Below are positions 45,265-57,649 of a DNA stretch of 64,000 bases, piece by piece; position 1 is the first letter of the stretch, and each line of letters opens with the position of its first letter. The position numbers were made by a program, and so were the translations under genes. A model generated the notes under the pieces. It saw nothing but the letters and a program-made list of their open reading frames with translations. It did not search any database and was not told where the DNA came from. Source of the DNA: Eurosta solidaginis (taxonomy: Eukaryota; Arthropoda; Insecta; Diptera; Tephritidae); the NCBI RefSeq assembly GCF_040869045.1, contig NC_090320.1, positions 246,884,978 through 246,948,977 on the forward strand, given 5' to 3'.

Positions 45265-45625
45265 AAGTTGTCATAAGGTTAACTGACCTAATTGTTTGTT
45301 GACCTTATGTCACCCCATTAATAAATTACTGCATTGCCATCAGTCCTTGATACGTGCGCAAAATTTCAATTAAACATATGGCCATTTATAGTAGTCATAA
45401 GGACAGTTGACTTTAAGTCTTTTGTACTTATGTCACCCTGCCATGAAATTATTGCATTGTCATCGGCCCTTGATACGTGTGCGAAATTTCAAGTAAGCTA
45501 ATGGTGAAGTGGTCGTAAGGTCAATTGACTTTATGTTATTTGAGCTTACATCACCCCACCATCAAATTATTGCATTTTCACCTGACCTTGGAACGTATTC
45601 AAGCTTTCAAATTAATCAAACTCCT
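45265..45625 (+). repeat. About 120-bp tandem repeat, 3 units
   Basis: TCATAAGG, TTGACTTTA, TATGTCACCCC, AAATTATTGCATTG, CCTTGATACGTG and GAAATTTCAA recur in order, with unit starts near 45271, 45395 and 45513 (steps 124 and 118). Units are 75-85% alike by eye. Confidence 0.85.
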
Positions 45626-45673
45626 AAAAGTTGGGAAAATTATGCTCAAAGATACATATATATGTATATACAT

Positions 45674-46287
45674 TAGGCCGGGTCGATTTGTGGGGAGGCA
45701 AAAAAATCGCCCATTGCTCTGTGAAAATCATATTCTAGGGATCAAAATAAGAAACTTTGCCGAAGGAACCATACCCTACCTTTGGGCCGTAGGGGCAAAT
45801 TTTGAAAAATCCAACTTTGAAATGCCTATGTTTTTTTCTTTTTGAAGTTTATTTTTCTCTTTAGAAATTTATTTAGTCAGAACATATGTAAATGAAAAAA
45901 TGAATTTAATTTAGTAATAGAAAAGAAATTAAAAAAAATTATTAGAAATTAGCGTTTTTACAACCCCCTTTTAAAACCAAGGCATCACTGTGATGCATTT
46001 GCATGTCGTAAACATAGTTGTGTGGGTTTTTTATTCAACCGTTTTAAAAAATGAAGGTATCACTGGGACACAATTGCAGATAGTAAAATTGCTTGTGTTG
46101 TTTTTTTTAAGCCACCACAAGACACAGCAGGTAGAATTGAAATTGCCCCTACCCAAAAGTTCGACCCAAAGGGGGGGACATCAGAATTCGTTTTAGAGGT
46201 ATGGTTTCTTCAGCAAAGTTTCTTATTTTGATCCCTAGAATACGATTTTCACAGAGCAATGAGCGATTTTTAAATCGACCCGCCCTT
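45674..46287. mobile_element. hAT-like MITE, 614 bp, sister of the 30668 copy
   Basis: The ends TAGGCCGGGTCGATTTGTGG and AAATCGACCCGCCCTT bound it, and a perfect 8-bp duplication ATATACAT flanks it (45666-45673 and 46288-46295). The interior is almost identical to 30668-31315, except for loss of about 30 bp, including the C-run, near the left end. Confidence 0.93.
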
Positions 46288-47153
46288 ATATACATACATA
46301 CAATAATGGAACTAAAGAAATACATATATCCCCCCTTCGACTCATAAAATAAAAAATATTTTTCTTGCAAATAAGTCCTTAGGCCCCCTTAGATATTTCC
46401 AGACAAACTGAAACTAGTCTCACGATACCTTATTATTTGACGAAATTATAAGACTTCCCAAACCTAGAAGGTCCGCAAGTTGCCGTCGCTTCATACGCTT
46501 TAACAATTTCAACCGGAGGAATAACGACTTATATATATATTTTTATACCTTTCATGAACGTGAAATGGTATATTAACTTTGGTCCGATGTTTGTAACGTT
46601 GAGAAATATATAAGATAGACTCACCATTAAGTATACCGAATTGATCAGGGTGGCGAACTGAGTTGATATAGCCATGTCCGTCTGTCCGTCCGTCAGTCTG
46701 TTTGAACGCAAACTAGTCCCTCAAATTTTGAGATATCTCAATGAAATTTGGCACAAGGATGTATTTTTGTATTATATTAGACATTTGTCGGATCCGGTAG
46801 GATCGGACAACTATAACATATATCTCCCATACAACTGATCGTTCAGGTAAGACGATTTTGGTCATTCCTGCCGCAATTTAGAAAGTATAAACGTGAAACT
46901 CGGTGATATATATTTTAATATATCATAAAAGATTTTCTGAAAAAATCACTTTGATCGGAGCTATATATAGTATATATCCCATACAATCGATCGTTCAGAT
47001 AGAAAGATTTTTGGCAATTTCTCCTTTAGTTTCCAATATAAAAATGTGAAACTTGGTGATATATATTCCTTTAAAAATCATTTCGATCGGAGCTATATAT
47101 AATATATATCCCATACAACCGGTCGTTCAGATAAGGGGGTTTTTTGCCATTTT

Positions 47154-50100
47154 TATACTCAGTTGAGCAGAGCTCACAGAGTATATTAAGTTTGATTGGA
47201 TAACGGTTGGTTGTACATATATAAAGGAATCGAGATAGATATAGACTTCCATATATCAAAATAATCAGGATCGAAAAAAAATTTGATTGAGCCATGTCCG
47301 TCCGTCCGTCCGTCCGTCCGTCCGTCCGTCCGTTAACACGATAACTTGAGTAAATTTTGAGGTATCTTGATGAAATTTGGTATGTAGGTTCCTGAGCACT
47401 CATCTCAGATCGCTATTTAAAATGGACGATATCGGACTATAACCACGCCCACTTTTTCGATATCGAAAATTTCGAAAAACCGAAAAAGTGCGATAATTCA
47501 TTACAACAGACCGATAAAGCGACGAAACTTAGTAGATGAGTTGAGCTTATGACGCAAAATAGAAAATTTGAAAAATTTTGGACAATGGGCGTGGCACCGC
47601 CCACTTTTAAAAGAAGGTAATTTAAAATTTTGCAAGCTGTAATTTGGCAGTCGTTGAAGATATCATGATGAAATTTGGCAGGTACGTTACTCTTATTACT
47701 ATATGTACGCTTAATAAAAATTAGCAAAATCAGAGAAGGACCACGCCCACTTTTAAAAAAAAATTTTTTTTAAAGTAAAATTTTAACAAAAAATTTAATA
47801 TCTTTACAGTATATAAGTAAATTATGTCAAGATTCAACTTCAGTAATGATATGGTGCAACAAAATACAAAAATAAAAGAAAATTTAAAAATGGGCGTGAC
47901 TCCGCCCTTTTTCATTTAATTTGTCTAGGATACTTTTAACCCCATAAGTCGAACAAAAATTAACCAATCCTTTTGAAATTTGGTAGGGGCATAGATTTTA
48001 TGGCGCTAACTATTTTCTGTGAAAATGGGCGAAATCGGTTGATGTCACGCCCAGTTTTTATACACAGTCGTCCGTCTGTCCTTCCGCATGGCCGTTAACA
48101 CGATAACTTCAGCAAAAATCGATATATCTTTACTAAACTCAGTCCACGTACTTATCTGAACCCACTTTATCTTGGTATGAAAAATGAACGAAATCCGACT
48201 ATGACCACGCCCACTTTTTCGATATCGAAAATTACGAAAAATGAAAAAAATGCCATAATTCTATACCAAATGCGAAAAAAGGGATGAAATATGGTAAGGT
48301 TATTGGATTGTTTTATTGACGCGAAACATAACTTTAGAAAAAACTTTATAAAATGGTTGTGACACCTACCATATTAAGTAGAAGAAAATGAAAAAGTTTT
48401 GCAGGGCGAAATAAAAAACCCTTAAAATCTTGGCAGGTATTACATATATAAATAAATTAGCGGTATCCAACAGATGATGTTCTGGGTCACCCTGGTCCAC
48501 ATTTTCGTCGATATCTGGAAAACTCCTTCACATATACAACTACCACCACTCCCTTTTAAAACTCTCATTAATACCTTTAATTTGATACCCATATCGTACA
48601 AACTCATTCTAGAGTCACCCCTGGTCCACCTTTATGGCGATATTTCGAAAAGGCGAACACCTATAGAACGAAGGCCCACTCCCTTTTAAAAATACTCATT
48701 AACACCTTTCATTTGATACCCATATCGTACAAACACTTTCTAGAGTCACACCTGGTCCATCTTTATGGCGATATCTCGAAAAGGCGTCCACCTATAGAAC
48801 TAAGGCCCACTCCCTCTTAAAATACATATTAACTCCTTTGGTTTGATACCCATATTGCACAAACGAATTCTAGAGTCACCCCTGGTCCACCTTTATGGCG
48901 ATATCTCTAAAAGGGGTCCACCTATAGAACTAAGCCCCACGCCCTTTTAAAATAATCATTAACACCTTTCATTTGATACCCATATCATACAAACAAATTC
49001 TAAAGTCACCCCTGGTCCACCTTTATGGCGATATCTCGAAACGGCGTCCACCTATGGAACTAAGGATTACTCCCTTTTAAAATGCTCATTAACACCTTTC
49101 ATTTGATACCCATATCGTACAAACGCATTCTAGAGTCACCCCTGGTCCATCTTTACGGCGATATCTCGAAAAGGCGTCCATCTATAGAACTTAGGTCCAC
49201 GCCCTTTTAAAATGCTCATTAACACCTTTCATTTGATACCCATATCGTACAAACACTTTCTAGAGTCAACCCTGATCCACCTTTATGGCGATATCTCGAA
49301 ACGGCGTCCACCTATAGAACTAAGGCCCACTCCCTTTTAAAATACACATTAACACCTTTCGTTTGATGCCCATATTGTGCAAACAAATTCTAGGGTCACC
49401 CCTGGTCCACCTTTATGGCGATATCTCGAAACGGCGTCCACCTATGGAACTAAGGATTACTCCCTTTTAAAATGCTCATTAACACCTTTCATTTGATACC
49501 CATATCGTACAAACGCATTCTAGAGTCACCCCTGGTCCACCTTTATGGCGATATCTCGAAAAGGGGTCCACCTATAGAACTAAGCCCCACGCCCTTTTAA
49601 AATAATCATTAACACCTTTCATTTGATACCCATATCATACAAACAAATTCTAAAGTCACCCCTGGTCCACCTTTATGGCGATATCTCGAAAAGGCGAACA
49701 CCTATAAAACGAAGGCCCACTCCCTTTTAAAAATACTCATTAACACCTTTCATTTGATACCCATATCGTACAAACGAATTCTAGAGTCACCCCTGGGCCG
49801 CCTTTATGGCGATATCTCGAAACGGCGTCCACCTATAGAACTAAGGCCCACTCCCTTTTAAAATACTCATTAACACCTTTCGTTTGATGCCCATATTGTG
49901 CAAACAAATTCTAGGGTCACCCCTGGCCCACCTTTATGGCGATATCTCGAAACGGCGTCCACCTATGGAACTAAGGATTACTCCCTTTTAAAATACTCAT
50001 TAACACCTTTCTTTTGATAACCATATTGTACAAACAAATTCTAGGGTCACCCCTGCTCCACCTTTATGGCGATATCACGAAACGGCGTCCACCTATGGAA

Positions 50101-51585
50101 CTAAGGATTACTCCCGTTTAAAATACTCATTAACACCTTTCTTTTGGTACCCATATTGTACAAACAAATTCTAGGATCACCCCTGGTCCACCTTTATGGC
50201 GATATCTCGAAAATGCGACCACCTATACAACAACCACCACTCCCTTTTAAAACCCTAATTAATACCTTTAATTTGATACCCATATCATACAAACACATTC
50301 TAGAGTCACCCCTGGTCCACCTTTATGGCGATATTTCGAAACGGCGTCCACCTATAGAACTAAGGCCCACTCCCTTTTAAAATACTCATTAACACCTTTC
50401 GTTTGATGCCCATATTGTGCAAACAAATTCTAGGGTCACCCCTGGCCCACCTTTATGGCGATATCTCGAAACGGCGTCCACCTATGGAACTAAGGATTAC
50501 TCCCTTTTAAAATACTCATTAACACCTTTCTTTTGATAACCATATTGTACAAACAAATTCTAGGGTCACCCCTGCTCCACCTTTATGGCGATATCACGAA
50601 ACGGCGTCCACCTATGGAACTAAGGATTACTCCCGTTTAAAATACTCATTAACACCTTTCTTTTGGTACCCATATTGTACAAACAAATTCTAGGATCACC
50701 CCTGGTCCACCTTTATGGCGATATCTCGAAAATGCGACCACCTATACAACAACCACCACTCCCTTTTAAAACCCTAATTAATACCTTTAATTTGATACCC
50801 ATATCATACAAACACATTCTAGAGTCACCCCTGGTCCACCTTTATGGCGATATTTCGAAACGGCGTCCACCTATAGAACTAAGGCCCACTCCCTTTTAAA
50901 GTACTCATTAACACCTTTCGTTTGATGCCCATATTGTACAACCAAATTCTAGGGTCACCCCTCGTCCACCTTTATGGCGATATCTCGAAACGGCGTCCAC
51001 CTATGGAACTAAGGATTACTCCCTTTTAAAATACTCATTAACACCTTTCTTTTGATACCCATATTGTACAAACAAATTTTAGGGTCACCCCTGGTCCACC
51101 TTTATGGCGATATCTCGAAACGGCGTCCACCTATGGAACTAAGGATTACTCCCTTTTAAAATACTCATTAACACCTTTCTTTTGATACCCATATTATACA
51201 AACCAATTCTAGGGTTACCCCTGGTCCACCTTTATGGCGATATCTCGAAACGGCGTCCACCTATGGAACTAAGGATTACTCCCTTTTAAAATACTCATTA
51301 ACACCTTTATTTTGATACCCATATTGTACAAACAAATTCTAGGGTCACCCCTTGTCCACCTTTATGGCGATATTTCGAAACGGCGTCCACCTATAGAAGT
51401 AAGGCCCACTCCCTCATAAAATACTCTCTAATGCCTTTCATTTGATACACATATCATACAAACACATTCCAGGGTTTCCCTCGGTTCATTTTCCTACATG
51501 ATTATTTTCCCTTATGTTGTCACCATAGCTCTCAACTGAGTATGTAATGTTCGGTTACACCCGAACTTAACCTTCCTTACTTGTT
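47154..51585 (-). mobile_element. Complete family A element, 4.4 kb
   Basis: It has both ends: TATACTCAGTTGAGCAGAGC at 47154, and CTCAACTGAGTATGTAATGT, CGGTTACACCCGAACTTAAC, CTTCCTTACTTG at 51585. In minus-strand order it shows the starting end, an array of about 23 units of 130 bp (48470-51480), the body with repeated AAAGTGGGCGTGG blocks, a 37-bp GTCC microsatellite (47296-47332) and the terminal segment. It encodes no transposase. The copy at 52716-56213 is its inverted partner, and the terminal 450 bp of the two are nearly identical. Confidence 0.88.
48470..51480 (-). repeat. 130-bp tandem array, about 23 units, with a 519-bp higher-order repeat
   Basis: Units contain CACCTTTCATTTGATACCCA, AATTCTAGAGTCACCCCTGG, TCCACCTTTATGGCGATATC and CGGCGTCCACCTATAGAACT. 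A four-unit block of 519 bp at about 49820-50338 is repeated without visible change at 50339-50857. The last unit before the starting end is divergent (TTTGATACACATATCATACA). Confidence 0.95.
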
Positions 51586-51765
51586 TATTTTACATTTATC
51601 TTAAAAAACGTTTAGGTAAGTACACCTGTTTACTATATATTTCTTATCTTATACAGCGCATTAGTTGGAGATTACTAATGGGATTGGATTATTGTTCAGC
51701 CCCATTCATGAAAGGTATGAAGCCTTCGGCACAGCAGAAGACAGTCTGGTCCTTACTTGTTTTTA

Positions 51766-52715
51766 TTTCGTTTTCGTCTTAACCAAGACTTTGTTCATTG
51801 AATTCACTTGGCCATTTATATCTTTTAAATATGAGAATTTCAACTTTTGTCTGACTCAACAAATGTATGTAGGTATCATGTAGCACATCTATGACTTGAT
51901 AAAAAAACAAAAATAAAATTTTTGAAAAAATATTTCACAAGTAAGTTTTCACTCTTTACACTCGCAAGATATGAATGTTATTTTCTTCGGTCATCAAAAA
52001 ACTTTGAAAAATTTTATCCACTGACCTCATTTGTAGTTTCAACTGACCATATGAACGTCTCGTCCACTATTGCCTTATCAGTAACTTTTAATGTGCTAAA
52101 CGCAGCAAAATTAACTTCAGTTACAAACTTAGGTGAAATATCAAACACCAAACTTATGTAAGGAAGTAGTAAACTGGTTAACTTCAGCCACTGACATTAT
52201 TGAGCTCATAATAAATTACATGTTGCTAATTAGTTGGCATATGTAAGCAATATGTTTTTGTATTGGTAGAGCATATTCTAACTGTAGCTTTTTTTGATAT
52301 GTATAAATATATTCTTGCCACGTAAACTATTCAACCACTCTATTTTGAGGATATGTGGCCAAAAGTGACATAATAAATTTTGTTGATATGAATTTAACGC
52401 TGTTCGATATGTTTGACCAACATTTGGTATGACACATTGTTGATAGCTGACAGTTGAATTATGTAGATATGTAAGGGAGGGAAAATGTGAAAAATAAGGT
52501 AATATTACATTTACACAGACCTCAAATGCTTACTACCAAATGAGTCATTTGAAAGCGTTTACCATTATGGACAAGATAAGTGTGATAACTTCTGCATAGA
52601 CGCTAAATTACAAATAATTTCATTGGTATAGGGATTGTCAAAAGGAGATGGCAAACGCAAAATGTGACCAACACATAGACAATTATTTTCTGCCGTGATG
52701 GTAAATTTTTTATTA
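51766..52715. other. Intergenic spacer between the inverted family A pair
   Basis: AT-rich and unlike the flanking repeats. The 79-codon frame at 51922-52161 has no recognisable domain. No gene supported. Confidence 0.4.
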
Positions 52716-55700
52716 AACAAGTAAGGAAGGCTAAGTTCGGGTGTAACCGAACATTACATACTCAGTTGAGAGCTATGGAGACAAAATAAGGAAAATCACC
52801 ATGTAGGAAAATGAACCTAGGGTAACCCTGGAATGTGGTTGTATGACATGTGTATCAAATGGAAGGTATTAAAGAGTATTTTAAGAGAGAGTAGGTCATA
52901 GTTCTATGGATGGACGCCATTTAGGGATATCGCCATAAAGGTGGACTAGGGCTGACTCTAGAATGTGTTTGTACGATATGGGTATCAAACGAAAGGTGAT
53001 AATGAGTATTTTAAAAGGGAATGGGCTTTAGTTCTATAGGTGAACGCCTTTTCAAGAAATCGCCATAAAGGTGGACCAGGGGTGACTCTAGAATATGTTT
53101 GTACGATATGGGTATCAAATGAAAGCTGTTAATGAATATTTTGAAAAGCAGTGATCCTTAGTTCCATAGGTGGACGCCGTTTCGAGATATCGCCATAAAG
53201 GTGGACCAGGGGTGTCTCTAGTTTTACGATATGGGAATCAAATGAAAGGTGTTACTGAGCATTTTAAGAGGGAGTGGGTGCACGCCTTTTCGAAATGTCG
53301 CCATTAGGGTGGGCCAGGGGTGACTCTAGAATGTGTTTGTATGATATGGGTATCAAATGAAAGATGGTAATGAGTATTTTAAAAGGGAGTAATCCTTAGT
53401 TCTATAGGTGGACGCCTTTTCGAGATATCGCCATAAAGGTGGACCAATGGTGACTCTAGAATGTTTGTACGATATGGGTATCAAACGAAAGGTGCTACTG
53501 AGCATTTTAAGAGGAAGTGGGCATGAGGTCTATAGGTGGACGCCTTTTCGAGGTATCGTAATTAGGGTGGGCCAGGGGTGACTCTAGAATGTGTTTGTAC
53601 GATATGGGTATCAAACGAAAGGTGTTACTGATCATTTTAAGATGGAGTGGGCATTAGGTCTATAGGTGGACGCCTTTTCGAGATATCGCCATTAGGGTGA
53701 GCCAGGGGTGACTCTAGAATGTTTGTACGATATGGGTATCAAACGAAAGGTGTTACTGAGCATTTTAAGAGGGAGTGGGCATTAGGTCTATAGGTGGACG
53801 CCTTTTCGAGATATCGCCATTACGGTGGGAAAGGGGTGACTCTAGAATGTTTTTGTACGATATGGGTATCAAATGAAAGGTGGTAATGAGTATTTTAAAA
53901 GGGAGTAATCCTTAGTTCTATAGGTGGACGCCTTTTCGAGATATCGCCATAAAGGTGGACCAAGGGTGAATCTAGAATGTTTGTACGATATGGATATCAA
54001 ACGAAAGGTGTTACTGAGCATTTTAAGAGGGAGTGGGCATTAGGTCTATAGGTGGACGCCTTTTCGAGATATCGCCATTAGGGTGGGCCAGGGGTGACTC
54101 TAGAATGTTTGTACGATATGGGTATCAAACGAAAGGTGTTACTGAGCATTTTAAGAGGGAGTGGGCATTAGGTCTATAGGTGGACGCCTTTTCGAGATAT
54201 CGTCATTAGGGTGGGCCAGGGTGACTCTAGAATGTGTTTGTACGATATGGGTATCAAATGAAAGGTGGTAATGAGTATTTTAAAAGGGAGTAATCCTTAG
54301 TTCTATAGGTGGACGCCTTTTCGAGATATCGCCATTAAGGTGGACCAAGGGTGACTCTACAATGTTTGTACGATATGGGTATCAAACGAAAGGTGTTACT
54401 GAGCATTTTAAGAGGGAGTGGGCATTAGGTCTATATGTGGACGCCTTTTCGAGATATCGCCATTAGGGTGGGCCAGGGGTGACTCTAGAATGTTTGTACG
54501 ATATGGGTATCAAACGAAAGGTGTTACTGAGCATTTTAAGAGGGAGTGGGCATTAGGTCTATAGGTGGACGCCTCTTCGAGATATCGCCATTAGGGTGGG
54601 CCAGGGGTGACTCTAGAATGTTTGTACGATATGGGTATCAAACGAAAGGTGTTACTGAGCATTTTAAGAGGGAGTGGGCATTAGGTCTATAGGTGGACGC
54701 CTTTTCGAGATATCGCCATTAGGGTGGGCCAGGGTGATTCTAGAATGTGTTTGTACGATATGGATATCAAATTAAAAGTATTAATGAGGGTTTTAAAAGC
54801 GAGTGGCCCTTAGATGTATATGTGAAGGCGTTCTCGCGATATCGACCAAAATGTGGACCAGGTGATCCAGAAAATCATCTGTCGGGTACTGCTAATTTAT
54901 TTATATATGCAATACCACTAACAGTATTCCTGCCAAGATTCCAAGGGCTGTTGATTTCGCCTTGTAGAACTTTTTCATTTTCTTCTACTTAATATGGTAG
55001 GTATCACACCCATTTTACAAAGTTTTTTCCAAAGTTATATTTTGCGTCAATAAACCAATCCAGTTACCATGTTTCATCCCTTTTTTCGTAGTTGGTATAG
55101 AATTATGGCATTTTTTTCATTTTTCGTAATTTTCGATATCGATAAAGTGGGCGTGGTTATGGTCGGATGTCGGCCATTTTTTATACCAAGATAAAGTGAG
55201 TTCAGATAAGTACGTGGGCAAAGTTTAGTAAAGATATATCGGTTTTTGCTCAAGTTATTGTGTTAACGGCCGAGCGGAAGGACAGACGGTGGACTGTGTA
55301 TAAAAACTGGGCGTGGCTTCCACCGATTTCGCCCATTTTCACAGAGAACAGTTACCGTCACAGAATCTACGCTCCTACCAAATTTGAGAAGGATTGGTAA
55401 ATTTTTGTTCGACTTATGGCATTAAAAGTATTCTAGACAAACTAAATGAAAATGGGCGGAGCCACGCCCATTTTGAAATTTTCTTTTATTTTTGGATTTT
55501 GTTGCATCATATCATTACTGGAGTTGAATTTTGACTTAATTTACTTATATACAGTTAAGATATTAACTTTTTTGTTAAAATTTGAATTTAAAAAAAATTT
55601 TTTTTAAAAAGTGGGCGTGTTCTTCATCCAATTTTGCTAATTTTTATTTAGCACATATATAGTAATAGTAGTAACGTTCCTGCCAAATTTCATCATGATA

Positions 55701-56213
55701 TCTTCAACGACTGCCAAATTACAGCTTGCAAAACTTTTAAATTACCTTCTTGTAAAAGTGGGCGGTGCCACACCCATTGTCCAAAATCTTACTAGTTTTC
55801 TATTCTGCGTCATAACGTCAACCTATCTACCAAGTTTCATCGCTTTAGCCGCCTTTGGCAATGAATTATCGCATTTTTTCGGTTTTTCGAAATTTTCGAT
55901 ATCGAAAAAGTGGGCGTGGTTATAGTCCGATATCGTTCATTTTAAATAGCGATCTGAGATGAGTGCTCAGGAACCTACATACCAAATTTCATCAAGATAC
56001 CTCAAAATTTACTCAAGTTATCGTGTTAACGGACGGACGGACGGACGGACGGACGGACGGACGGACATGGCTCAATCAAATTTTTTTTCGATCCTGATTA
56101 TTTTGATATATGGAAGTCTATATCTATCTCGATTCCTTTATACATGTACAACCAACCGTTATCCAATCAAACTTAATATACTCTGTGAGCTCTGCTCAAC
56201 TGAGTATAAAAAA
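52716..56213 (+). mobile_element. Complete family A element, 3.5 kb
   Basis: It starts AACAAGTAAGGAAGGCTAAG, TTCGGGTGTAACCGAACATT and ACATACTCAGTTGAGAGCTA. A tandem array follows to about 54840, then the body (GTGGGCGTGGTTATGG, GGGCGTGGCTTCCACCGATT, TCTTCAACGACTGCCAAATT), a 41-bp GGAC microsatellite (about 56029-56069), and the terminal segment ending GCTCTGCTCAACTGAGTATA (56206). ACTCAGTTGAG and CTCAACTGAGT form subterminal inverted repeats. It is non-coding. Confidence 0.88.
52840..54840 (+). repeat. 126-130-bp tandem array, about 16 units
   Basis: TTTGTACGATATGGGTATCA, AACGAAAGGTGTTACTGAGC, ATTTTAAGAGGGAGTGGGCA and TTAGGTCTATAGGTGGACGC recur. A distinct unit type with GGGAGTAATCCTTAGTTCTA is interspersed at about 53385, 53900 and 54285, so the array has a mixed three- to four-unit period. 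Two-base indels (GAATGTTTG against GAATGTGTTTG) make some units 126-128 bp. Confidence 0.95.
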
Positions 56214-56809
56214 AAAATCAACAAACCTTGTCACAAAAGTAATGAAGGCTACAGGAATACGAAAGAGAGCAATGAAATCTCAAAACCTTTTGGTTTCAGG
56301 ACAAACAAGCCAACAAAGAACATTTTCATGACTATTTTCTTAGAAACACCTTTATTCAATTGAACCAAATTGGCAACAAATAAATGTGGTTTTGTTAAAA
56401 CTGTACAAAGTATTCAGGTGGTTATCCATTTCAAAGATAACAATTCGCAAGAACTGTTTGTTGAAAATGATCCACTCGTTTTGCATGTGGCATTAAAGGA
56501 AGGCATGAAAACTCACTAAAGCACGAACTTGCATACTCATGTAATGGCTCATATGTATGTAGGTTTGTATGTATTTACGTGTGTTTATATAAAGTATAAG
56601 TATAAAGTACCTCACATGTGTTTTCACATGTCAATCAATTTACTTGCTTAAAATGTATAGCTTCACACATCTACCCAAAAGGTAATGAACGGAAGTAGTT
56701 GCAAAAGCTCCTGGTTATGCAGTTACTATGAAGAAAAGCGGGAAAAGTATCGACCCACGGAAAAAATAGGATATGTATATATAGGGAATATCTCACAATA
56801 TTAAACATA
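56214..56809. other. Intergenic, nothing recognised
   Basis: No domain-bearing frame and no repeat shared with the rest of the window. TATGTATG-type runs occur near 56550. Confidence 0.4.
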
Positions 56810-57558
56810 TGGGGTATTCCATCCCATTTAGACCAATTTTGAACCCGACCCCTTTAGAATGGGCTGAAAGTTTTTTTCTTTTTCTAGCTTACGGAAGACG
56901 TTTTTCAGAACTTTTTCAAATTTTTTCATCCAACTCAAAAAAGTTATGAATTATAAAAAACACACCGTTTTTGTTTTCAAAATGCTATAACTTTTTCAAA
57001 AATTGACCGTTTGGGATCTTTTGTTTTTTTTTTTTAAATGTGTTTTTAAATGTACTTTTCGGAAAAAATACAAAAAAATACAAAAAAATTAAAAAATTTT
57101 TTTTTTTTAATTTTGCAGTTTGTTGAGATTTTTCGAATTTCGCCATTTTTTTCTCATAAAAAACTTAAATCAATTCTGCAATGGTCCCCACTAATCCCGG
57201 AGTGGGCCGATTTTTTTTTATATTTTTTTTATTGAAAAAAAAAATGGCGAAATTCGAAAAATCTCGATAAACTGAAAAATTAAAAAAAAAATTTAAAAAT
57301 TTTTTTGTATTTTTTCCGAAAAGTACATTTAAAAACAAATTTAAAAAAAAAGATCCCAAACGGTCAATTTTAAGTTATAGCATTTTGAAAACAAAAACGG
57401 TGTTTTTTTTTTAAATTCATAACTTTTTTTGAGTTGGATGAAAAAATTTGAAAAAATTCTGAAAAACGTCTTTCGTAAGCTAGAAAAAGAAGAAAAACTT
57501 TCAGCCAATTCTAAAGGGGTCGGGTTCAAAATTGGTCGAAATGGGATGGAATACCCCA
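56810..57558. mobile_element. Foldback element, 0.75 kb
   Basis: Same family as 33810-34855. The ends are TGGGGTATTCCATCCCATTT and its mirror ATGGGATGGAATACCCCA, with TA at both flanks. The arms carry TCATCCAACTCAAAAAAGTT and CTTACGGAAGACGTTTTTCA. The centre has one CGGAGTGGGCCGA-type segment, also found in the longer copy. Confidence 0.9.
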
Positions 57559-57649
57559 TATATATGTATGTATAAGGTAAAGGAATGAAGAAAGGGAAAG
57601 AAAAGGAAGCAAAATTAAGAAAAAATAAAGGAACTAATAGAAGTTAAAA

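Larger units (their letters stand above)
46541..51765 (+). mobile_element. Family B element split by a nested family A element
   Basis: The left end is TATACCTTTCATGAACGTGA, then GATATAGCCATGTCCGTCTG with a GTCC/GTCT run. Repeated blocks (ATATCTCCCATACAACTGAT, CGTTCAGATA) follow. The right end, at 51590-51765, is TTATTGTTCAGCCCCATTCA then TGAAAGGTATGAAGCC...CCTTACTTGTTTTT. CCTTTCATGAA and TTCATGAAAGG form subterminal inverted repeats. The family A copy 47154-51585 interrupts it. Net length without the insertion is about 0.8 kb. Confidence 0.8.

Noticed and set aside
50144..50899. Two identical 78-residue proteins
   Set aside because: They are translations of the 519-bp duplicated block of the 130-bp tandem array, not genes.
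48470..54840. CRISPR array (regular repeats)
   Set aside because: Units are adjacent 126-130-bp tandem repeats with no unique spacers, in a eukaryotic genome.
55959..56363. A 134-residue protein with RTDGRTDGRTD repeats
   Set aside because: It is a translation of the GGAC microsatellite and terminal segment of a family A element. The same frame appears in the inverted copy at 47071-47403.
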